DNA of 64,000 nt from a virus: IMG/VR virus record IMGVR_UViG_3300018424_003353, positions 1 through 64,000 of that record; one strand, 5' to 3'. The stretch's first letter is position 1, and every line of letters begins with the position of its first letter. Under the pieces are notes generated by a model, which was not told where the DNA came from, did not search any database, and worked only from the letters and a program-made list of their open reading frames with translations. The translations under genes were made by a program, and so were the position numbers. Shown piece after piece: positions 1 to 12,000 of the stretch.

Positions 1-2
1 CA

Positions 3-3000
3 AAATATGCTGAAGGTAACTGGTACGTAGAAGGTGTTGGCAAAGAAATTGTTCTTGTTAGCGAACAAGAATTAGAAACAACATATCCGGGACAGGTACT
101 AGAAGAACTACAGTTTGACGATGTAGCATTTGATATTGTACCTTTTGACCAAAACTCAGAAAAAGACAAAGATTACATTACAATTAACCGTGCAGCATAT
201 GACGGTAATCACTGGAGCCGTGCTAACCGTTGGTTCCATAAAGATGTAATCGAAAAAAGTTTTGAAATTGTTGGTCTAACACCAGTTATTGATCAAACTG
301 CAAGAGCAAACAGACCTATTCTTGAATTTATTCCTGGCATACAATTATACAACAATGGCTGGAATAGAATAGGCGATGTTGATCTAGTTGATACAACTAC
401 AACAAATATAATGAGCGAAATTGAAGGCTCTATTGGTTATTATGTTGATAACATAAATCTTGTTGAAGGCATGAGAGTTATCTTTACAGCAGACACTGAT
501 CTTTTAATTCGCGATAAGATTTTTACTGTTAAATTTATACGATTTGAAAATGAAAGATTGATCACTCTTATTCCTGACAACGACATAGAAATTGCAACTG
601 GCGACACTGTTATAGTAAAATCAGGTAAAGTAAATCAAGGTAAACAATTCTGGTTCAATGGAACACAATGGACTGAAGCACAACAAAAAACAGCTTCTAA
701 CCAGCCACCATTGTTTGACCTTTTTGACGGTAATGGTGTTAGCCTTAGTGATTCATCTGTTTACGGTGCAACTTCTTTTGTTGGAAACAAAGTATTTTCC
801 TTTGCAGTTGGCAACGGAACTGCTGACAGTGTATTAGGGTTTCCATTAAAATATCTAAGTATTTCAAACATTGGTGATATTTTATTTGAATGTAACTTGC
901 TAAGTGACACTTACGAATATGTTAAAAACGAAAAGAAATTTTCAATCAATGCAGACGACACTTACATTAAAGTTTGGAGACGAGCTACAAAAACATTTGG
1001 GTATCACAGTGCATGGGAACGAGCAGTTACCGAAAGCAAACAAGAAGTAATTAGACATTATATTGCAGATCTTACACGTAATAGTTTTGAAATAGATGTT
1101 TATGACAGTCCTGCAGAACTTAGCGATCTTAAAGTTAAAGTTTTTGTAAACAATAAACTTAGAAGAGATTACACACTAACAACTGGTGCTAATGGATCTT
1201 TATATGTAACCTTTGATGCTGACCTTAATGAAAATGATGGTATTATAATTAAAACAACGTCATTAGAAAACAAGAATGACAACGGCTATTACGAGTTTCC
1301 ATTAAACTTACAAAACAATCCTAACAATGATAATCCGGTTAATATCACACTTGGTGAAATAACAGATCACGTTGAGTCTATTGCAAATGCTCATCCTGAC
1401 TTTGAAGGATCATTTCCCGGCGTAACAAATTTAAGAGATATTGCAACACTAAGCGGTTATGGAACACGTTTTGTAAAACATTCTGGTCCATTAAATATTG
1501 CTCTTTATCACCTAACAAACAAAGATACAAATGTTATTAAGGCAATTGAGTATGCAGCAAAATCATATGATACTTTCCAAAAAACATTTTTAGATCAAAT
1601 TACAACATTTAATATTACAAACGATCCTAATATAGATGTTGATAATATTTTAGAAAATATAACAAAAACAAACAAAGTTGGAGATAGTTTCTATAACAGT
1701 GGCATGGTGCCTTTTAGAGCATTTAATAAAATTGTTCATACTGTTGTTGATCCTAGTTTTGAACTTTACGGCATTTCAGAAATATACGAACCGTACAAAC
1801 ATCAAGACAAAGCACTGTTAGTTTATTTGAATAACGAACAATTATTACTAGGTTCAGAGTACGAGTTTATTGACGATAACTTTGTTAAGATATTAAAAAC
1901 ACTAGCAGTAGATGATACTATAGAAATTAGAGAATATTCTACACTAGTAGGTAACTACATTCCACCAACTCCTTCAAAGTTAGGTATGTTACCTAAATAT
2001 GAACCTAAAAAATATTTAGACACTACACTAAGAATACCTGTAAATGTAATACAAGGACACGACGGCAGCATTATTCGTGCTTTTGATGATTACAGAGATG
2101 AATTAATATTAGAATTAGAACGTAGAATTTATAATAATATTAAAATTCAATATACTAATGATCTTATAGATATCTATAATTTTTACCCTGGCGGCTTTAG
2201 AACAACAGATTATTCTCTAACAGAAACTAATAATATTTTGCGTCCAATGTTCTTAAAGTGGCACAAAAATTTAACAACTTCTTATACTGACAATACCTTC
2301 TATGCCGAAGGTGAACCATTTACATATAATTACAGTTCGGGTTCATTTAATGGGAAACAACTTCCAGGTTTCTGGAGAGGAATATACCTATACTGGTATG
2401 ATACTGATCGCCCACATTTAACTCCTTGGGAAATGCTAGGATACAGCATTCAACCTACATGGTGGGAGGACACATATGGTCCTGCTCCGTATACTAGTGA
2501 AAACTTAATTCTATGGAGAGACTTACAAGAAGGTCGTATAAAAGAACCTGGAAATCAGCGTGTAGACAATGACTTTAGTCGTCCAGGTTTATTAGATATT
2601 ATTCCTGTTGACGAAAACGGAAGACTCAAAGATCCTATCTTTACAAACATTGCACAAAATTATGAAGCAACATTGTTTGGCAGTGAGTATAAGTTTGGTG
2701 ACTTTGCACCGGTTGAAAATGCATGGAGACGTTCTAGCACCTATAGATTCTCTCAACTAGCAGCATGGTTCTTAAGCAAACCATCACAAGTATTTGGTGT
2801 TTATCTTGATAGAGCACATACTGCTCGTGATGTATCCGGTATTGTAAAATACGCAGGTGAATATGTGAGCCTAGCAGGGCTTTCTGATAAAGTTTCTAAC
2901 ACTGCTCTTGCAAGCGGCCTTATTGATTATGTTAACAATTGGCTTTACCAAACAAGTTCTTCTTTTGTTGAAAATTACAAATTTGATCTAGCAAATGCAA

Positions 3001-6000
3001 CCAACCAGTTGGGTGCTAAACTTGCAGGTTATACTGAAAAGTCTAAATTTAGATTAATACTAGACAGTCGTACTCCTTTAAATGAAGGCAATGTTTTCAT
3101 TCCATCTGAGAACTATGAAATTTTCTTAAACAAAAGTTCTCCAGTTGACGTACTTGCTTACAGTGGTGTAATTATTGAAAAACGTACTAATGGATTTTTA
3201 ATTAGAGGCTATGATCAAAAATTCCCTTATTTTACATATAGACCTGTACTTACTTCTCAAAACGACACATTAATAACAATAGGTGCAATTAGTGAAAGTT
3301 TTATTAACTGGGCAGAAGAGAAAAACTACATTGAAGGTAAAACTGTACAGTATGCAGGAAACTTTTATAGATGTAAAGAATCACATACCAGTGACGAAAA
3401 CTTTGATGAAACTAAGTTTGTACGTTTGCCGTCATTACCAACTGTAGGCGGCAATAGTTACTTCTATAGAAAACTTTACGATCAAATTGGTTACAAAGTT
3501 TTAACATATGGAACAGTTTTAAAAACAGTTCAAGAAGTTGTTGATTTTATCTTTGGATATTCAAAATATCTAGAAGAACAAGGATTTATATTTGACAACT
3601 ATGATAACGAAAATCAAATACTACAAGATTGGGAGACATCTATTAAAGAATATGTTTTCTGGACAACACAAAACTGGGCAGAAGGAACAGTTATTGCATT
3701 AAGTCCAGGTGCCCAAACATTCTCACTTGATGTTGAATATACAAACGTAGACAGTTTGAATAACGATTTTTATGATTATGAAATTTATAACAGCTCAGGC
3801 ACAAGAGTACCTATACAAAATCTTGAAGTAACAAGAGCCAACAACAAGTTTACTGTTGAAAGTTTAGGCGAAGAAGGTATTTACTTTGCTAGATTACATC
3901 TAGTTCAAACTGAACATGTTGTATTGCTTGATAATACAACAGTGTTTAATGACACAATTTACGAAAAGAGTGCAGGATATAGACAAGAACGTATCAAAGT
4001 TCTTGGTTATAAAACTATTCTCTGGGACGGTGGTCTAACAACTCCAGGATTTATATTTGACAATGTTGTTATTAACGACTGGCAACCATTCCAAACTTAC
4101 AAAATTGGTGACATTGTTAAACACAAAGAATATCTTTACAGTGCAACTTCAAAAGTTGTTGCTGGAGAATACTTTGACACTAAAAATTGGCAAAAAATTG
4201 ACAACCAACAAACAAGCGTTCTTTTACCAAACTGGGATTATAGAGCAGAACAGTTTACAGATTTCTTTGATTTAGATACAGATAACTTTGATACTGAACA
4301 ACAGCGTTTAGCACAACATACTATTGGTTATCAGAAACGCCGTTATTTAGAAAATATTATTAATGATGACGTGAGTCAGTACAAGTTTTATCAAGGTATG
4401 ATACTTGACAAAGGTACTAAAAACGTATTGTCTAAAATGTTTGATAAACTAGGTGCTGCTGATAAAGAAAGCCTAGAGTTTTATGAAGAATGGGCAATTA
4501 AATCAGGAGACTACGGTGCTGTTGATAGTTTTGTTGAAGTTGAATATTTAATTGACGAATCACTAGTAAGATTAGAACCTCAACCATTTGAACTTGTTGA
4601 TGCTATTAATTCATCGTCAACTGACCTAGTATATCGTCTAAGCAAAGAAGACGTATATTCAAAATTTGACGGTTATAATCATAAACCGTTTATGCAAACT
4701 AACAAACTGCCAGACTTTATTAGAACCGCAGGAAACGTTGACGAAAACGATGTTACAGCAAACGTAAAAACTATAGACGATATTCTTAAACTTAACATTG
4801 ACGAATTTAAAGTTGGTTCTACAGTTTGGGTTAGTTTTTATAATTCAACTTGGAATATCCTTAGATTACAAAATTCTAAAATTAATGTTTTGTCAGCAGC
4901 AGCGTCTGGAACTGATGTAAGAGTAAAACTTACACAACCAAATGCAGTAAGTGTTGGCGACATTATTGGTATTAAAAATATTTCTGCAGAAGTTGATAAG
5001 TTTTATAAAGTCAAATCTGTAGACAGTTATACAGTTATACTTGCAGCAGACAAAAAACTTGATGAAGATGTTCAAGTTGATGATAGTAGCCAAGGGCTTC
5101 TATTTACTTTTGTTGATGCACGTATTCCAGACATGTCTAGTATCAATGACATTACACCTATTGAAGGCTTCCAACAAGGCGAATACATTTGGGTTGATGG
5201 AGAAAAAGGTAACTGGCAAGTACTTGAGAAAAATAAAGTATATGAACTAGCTGCTATTAACAACAACACTTCAACAACTAGATCGTTTGGCAGTGCAATA
5301 GCAGTTGACGAATACAATAGAGACTTTATTGTTGCTGATCCAGCACATACTGTTACTGAGACACTACAGCGTGATTCAAATGACGTTGTAACAAAAGTAA
5401 TTAAAACATCAGACGCAAAGGTTAATGTTTATGCTAGACCAAACGATGTAACACAGCATAGACTAATACAAACAATTACATTACCAGAGTCATTATACGA
5501 ATCTGGATTTAATACACAATATAGTGTAGAAGAGAAACGTCCGCTGTTTACAGGGTTTGGATCTGTAATAGCACTATCTCCTGACACTAAGTTTCTTGCT
5601 GTTGGTTTACCAGATGCAGGAAATGTACCTTCATATTTCTTAGGGGACTGGAATTCAGCACTAACATATAATACTGAAGATGTTGTGTTATATAATGGAA
5701 AGTTTTATAAAGCATTATCAGACGGACTAATTGCAACTTCACCTGATCTAGTAGCAGACTGGGAAGAAGTTGGTTACAATCCAGTCGATAGTAAATCAAC
5801 TTCTAACAGTGGCGTAGATGGACAAGGTATTGTTGTTGTTTACGGAAGAACCGGAAGCGGAAGTTTTAGTATTCTCTTTATAATGCAATCACCTGAAATA
5901 GAAGCATATCAAAAGTTTGGTGAAAAGATTACTATTGCTAAAGTAGGTGAAGAAAGTTATAGAATGTTTGTAAGTGCAGTACGCCAAGGTAGCGTTGGTG

Positions 6001-9000
6001 CTGTATTTGTATTTGACAGAAACATTGATACAGGCGGCTTATGGAAATACCGTCCAGATTTATACCTACCACTAGCAGCAAATCCAGACGGTACTAGCGA
6101 TGTTGAAATCAGTACAATTTCTATGGACTTTGGTCAAAGTGTTGCACATTCAAGAGATGGTAAAATATTAGCAGTTAGTGCTCCAAACGCAAACAGCGTT
6201 TATTATGAAAACTACAAAGGTCAGTATAGTCCGAGTCTTACATATGCTGTAGATACAGTTGTAGAATACAACGGTGCATACTGGAAAAAACTTACCACAG
6301 CAGGTGCAGGAACATTGCCGGCACTTGGAATCAACTGGGAAGAATTAACACAAGATACTAGTGGAAGTTTTGGTAAGGTATTTGTTTACAAGTATGAAAA
6401 TAACAAATACAACCTTGTACAAACAATAAATGAAAGAACACTAGACAATCTAGACTTTGGGCAAGGAGACAAGTTTGGTTACAGTATTGCATTTACTAAA
6501 GATGCTGCAACTCTTGTAATTGGATCGCCTGCTTATGATACTAATTTAACTGACACAGGAAAAGTTGTAATTCTTGAAAATGATTTTGCTACAACTTCAT
6601 CAAATGTAAATTACAGTTTAGTACAAACACTGCAAGTTAGATCGCAAGTTAATCAACAGTTTGGTGTTGGAGTAAGCATTAGTGACGATGTTATTGTAGT
6701 TGGATCTCGCCGAGGCGATCAAATACAACCAATAATGATTGACAACGGCGAAACAACATTTGACTCTGATTCAACATATATTTCAAATGTATTTGAAAAC
6801 ACAGGAAAAATTGATGTTTACCGTAAGTACAAAGGTCAATACACATACGAAGATAGTTTAGTTGTTCCAGACGAAAATGCAAGCAACCTAGGCGAAAACG
6901 TAATAGCTAACAAGAATCACGTTATTACAGGCGTTAATGCTTATAATGATCTTCAAGGTGCAGTGCTTGATTTCCATAGACCACAAAATGAATCAGTTTG
7001 GAAAGTACACAGACAAGCAATATTCCCTGCAGATGTAACTAAGATCAAAAGTGCGTTCTTGTATGACACAAGAAAAAATATTGTCTTAAAAGAATTAGAT
7101 GTTATCGATCCATTGCAAGGAAAAATTGTAGGAGCAGTAGAACAAGAATTAAAATATAAAACATTTTGGGATCCAGCAGTTTATACTGTTGGCAATGAAA
7201 CACTAAATGTTGATGAAGTTGGTTCTTGGGACGGTACACATTTAGGCGAAGTATGGTGGGATTTAACTACAGCTCGTTTTGTAAACTATCATCAAAATTC
7301 AGCACTCTATAGAGGTAATAACTGGAGTAAATTAAATGAGTATGGTAGTATTGATGTATATGAATGGATAAGTTCAAAATTCAAACCTAGTGAATACGAT
7401 GCTCTATCTGATACTGAAGAAGCGTTGGCATTAGGTATTTCAGGAAAATCCAAATATGGTGATGCAGCATATTCTATAGCAAGAGAATACGATCCTGTTG
7501 CTAAAATATTTACTAGCAAATATATGTTCTGGGTAAAAGGTAAAACAACAATACCGTATGTTGAAGGCCGCAGCATGGATGTGTCTTCTATGGCAACATT
7601 GATTGCAGATCCTAAAGCAGCTGGATATACACACATTGCTATAACAAGTAATGACAGTTTTGTGTTATATAATGCAAAACAATATCTAAACGATAAAGAT
7701 ACAGCATTGAATATTAGATTCTGGACAACAGACAAAATTGATACAAATATTCATAGACAGTATCAAATAGTTTCTGAAGGATTAGATATTAGTGTTCCTA
7801 ATGACACTATTGTTGACAAATGGTTTGACAGTTTAGTAGGATTTACACCTACAGGGCTACCAGTTCCTAATATTAATATTAATGAAAAACAACGTTATGG
7901 AATTTTAAACAAGCCAAGACAAAGCATGTTTAAAAATAGAATAGAAGCATTAAAACAAGCAGTAGAATACTGTAATTATATTTTCTCTAAAAACGTTCTT
8001 GTAGATGATTTTGATTTAACTCCTTTGTTTGAAAAAGAAGCAGTGCCTGATGAATTTTCAAGATTATATGACCTTGAAATTACAGACGACCTTGAACTTA
8101 CTTTTATTGCAACAGGTAAATTAACAACTGCTGAGTTAGAAATAGTTGTTGATGACGGACAAGTAAAAGATGTAATTGTTGTTAACGAAGGTAGAGGTTA
8201 TATTAAACCTCCAAAACTTGAAGTAGTTGGTCAAGGCAAGAACGCAGAAATTGAAGCTGAAGTTGATAAGTTTGGTAGAATATCAAATATTATTATTAAA
8301 AATCCTGGTACAGGATATTTAGATGATACTTATATTTCTGTAAGACAATACACAGTATTAAGCACAAACGTTGACAATACAGGTAAATGGGGTCTATACA
8401 CTTATGACTCTAGAAACAAAAAGTGGCAATTAACTAGAGTACAATCTTATGATGTAACAAATTATTGGTCATATATTGATTGGTATGCAACTGGGTTTAA
8501 TGAAAAAACTCCAGTAGACTTTTTGCTAGAAGGATCATATCAATTACAAGACATTAATCCAAGACCAGGACAAGTAGTTAAGATTTCTAATATTGGTAGT
8601 AGCGGAACTTGGTTATTACTGCAAAGAAACAACGAAGTTAACGAAAATGATATTAACTTAAATTATAATGTTGTTGGTAGGCAAAATGCTACAATTCAAT
8701 TGAGTGACGAACTTTATAACTTTGATGCAAATGTATTGGGGTATGACGGTATTAGTTATGAAGAAATTAACTATGATAGTATTCCTACCCAAGAAGTAAG
8801 AGCAATACTGGAAACAATTAGAAATAATATTTTTGTTGATAATTTACAGGTAGAATTTAACAACTTATTCTTCAACTCAATTCGTTACATAATGGTTGAA
8901 CAGCCAGCAGTTGATTGGATATTCAAAACAAGTTTTGTAAAAGCAAAACACAATGTTGGTTCTCTTGAACAACGTTCTACATATAAAAATGATAATCTTA

Positions 9001-12000
9001 TTTCGTATGAAGATTATGTTAACGAAGTTAAACCATACAAAACTAAAATTCGTGAATTTGTAAGCAGTTATACTAATGTTGAAACTGTTAATACTCTTAC
9101 TACAGATTTTGATCTAAAATCAAACAACAATATTAAAGTAAGAGACAACAGACTTGAACTTGTAGACAACAATTCTACACTAAGCATTTATCCAGACAAG
9201 AGTTGGAAAGACAATCACTCATATGGCATAACTGAAATTGCAATACAAAATGCAGGAAGCGGATATCAAACAGCACCTGAATTAACAATCCAAGGCGGTG
9301 GCGGCACTGGAGCAACTGCTCGTGCATTTATTGGACGCAATGGTATTATTACTAATGTTGTGGTTACTAACCCTGGAACAGGCTATTATTCAAGACCAGA
9401 AGTTATTATAAACGGCTCAGTTGACGACACAGGCGAGGACGCAGTTCTTATTGCTGTACTTGGCAATGACACTGTAAGAAAAAATAATCTTACTGTTAAG
9501 TTTGATAGAATTGTTGGCACACAAGAAATTTCTACACTAGATGTTACAGAAACATTTACAGGTACTGGACTAATAACAACTTTTGCACTAAAATGGCCAG
9601 TTGATTTGAGAAAAGGTCTTACAACTGTTACAGTAAATGGTACTGAACTTTTAGAAAGTGAATTTACATTAGGAAATGCATCAACGTTCCATGAAACATT
9701 TACAAAATCATACGGTCATTTAGAAATTCCTAATCCACCCGATGCAACAAATGAAATTGTGGTATCATATAAAAAAGACATTTCGTTCTTAAGAGCATAC
9801 GATAGAGTCAAATACTATTACATGCCAATTGCTGGTCAACTTGCAAACGATCCAGGAGCACTAATGACTGGTATTGACTACGGCGGTGTTAATGTAACTG
9901 GATTTGGATTTGAACCTTCCGGTGGTTGGGGAACAGATGGTACTTCTTGGGATAATGTAACTTGGGAAGGTGCAGACGAAACTTTTACAGATGTTACAAT
10001 TTACAGTGATAGCAATATAGCAACATATACATTTGAACTTCCACCTCCAAGTGGAGAAAGTTGGAACGTATATGTAAACGGTGTAAGAATTGATGATCCT
10101 AATTTTGGAACAACAACTCCTGTAACAAATACAAATGCAGTAATGAAAACAATACATGGTGACGATTCAACTGTTGCATTTGATATTCCTTTACAAGATG
10201 TGTCATCTTTAATATTAGGTGATGGAAATTCAGAACAAATTATTCTAAGAAAAACAACCAGCGATGGTAGTTATATTCCTGTAGGCGTAGACATTGACAG
10301 TGTTGTAAATGGTGGTGATTTAGGTTATACAGTTTCAACTGGATATAACCCAGAAGATATTACTATGGACGGTGATGGGTTTGTTACTGAAACAACCAGC
10401 GGCGGCTTAGAAGAACAATTACCAGGACACGTATCAGAAGCAATAGACATGTTTGTTTATAACCTATCTAAGAGTGGTGGCCCACAAATTAACAGCATAA
10501 GTTATATTGCTGACGGCAATACTAAGAGCTTTGCATATATTGCAGATCCGCAAAGTAAAGATGCACTAATTGTTAAAGTTAATGACCGTATATTGCGTCC
10601 AACAGAGTACAAGTATACTCCAAACTTTGCAGCATACAGTGATTTCTTAAACGCATATCAAAGTAATTTAGATATTAGACAGACTAGACTTCCTGTAGTA
10701 ACTGCTGAAATTGCAGATATTGATAGTCAACTTACAACTCTTAATACTCAGCTTGATGCAGCACTAGATGATATTACAAATGCCAGCCAGGCTATTAGTT
10801 TTTGGACTAGTGAAAGAGATTTTTATGAAACTCAAATATTGTTTATACAATCACAGCTATCAGGATTAGATCCGTCAAATCCACTATTTGGTCAACTGCA
10901 ATCACAGCTTGGTGCAGCTCAAGCAGCTCTAACTAATGCAGAAAACAACTTGTCAGATGCACAAGATGATCTAGCAACAGCAGAATCTACTAGAGATGCT
11001 GTTAGTGCAGAAATAGCAACACTTGAAAGTGACAAGACATCACTTGAAAGCGAGCAAACAGTTTTAGAGTCTGAAATTAGAGATTTAGAAATTGATATTC
11101 AATCATTGAATGACTACTTAATAAATCCAGGAAAAACTATTATTCTTAATACGGAACCAAATGCTAATGATATTGTTACTATAATGACATTTGGTACTAA
11201 CGGTAATGACATTATTTTGATTGACGAGTTTAAAGGTGATGGCAGTACTAATGAATTTGTTACTCCACTTAAATTTACAGACAACTTAAGAGTGTTTGCA
11301 ACAGTTAACGGTAAACGAGTAAATCCAAGATTGTTTGTTACAACAGAAGATTATGAACAATCAAACAGATTGGGACTTGACTTTAATCCAACACCTGATG
11401 CAAATGCAGATATCAAGTATACTGTTTATAATAGTGATGCTCCAGATTACAGTTATATACAAAGACAGATATTTACAACTGATGGAAGTACAACAACTTA
11501 TGATCTAGATCCTACACCTTATGGTGCAATACCTAGTGCAAACTTCCTAGTAGTATTTGCAGATAACAAAATGCTTAACGGTGGATACACACAGGTTTAT
11601 ACAGCAACAGACTCAGACGTTTATCAAGTTGATTTAAGCGATTTTAGTGATGGCGAATTTAGTGCAGATCATACAGAAGTTTATGTTGACGGAGAACTAA
11701 GAAGTCTTGGTATAGACTATCAGATTGACTTTGGTAATAACGAAATTAATTTTACACCTGGTAAAATCAGTGCTGGACAAGAAATTAAGATATTCATTAT
11801 GACGCTAGGCGAATATTATGTAATGAACGGCAAGTTGGTATTCCCAACAGCACCTGCTTCTGGTACAGATATTATGATAATGAGTTTCTATAACACAGAC
11901 CTGTTTGATACAAAACACAGATCTAAAACAGTACTAAGCAGAAGAACACTTACACCTGATAGTCAATGGTACAGAAGCAGTGTTGCAGCTAATGCTGGTA

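Noticed and set aside
411-413. ATG as the start of the giant gene
   Set aside because: The same frame is open back to base 3 and encodes plausible protein, so this ATG is internal.
7307-7735. 142-codon minus-strand frame inside the giant gene
   Set aside because: Antisense shadow of a strongly coding region without supporting signals.
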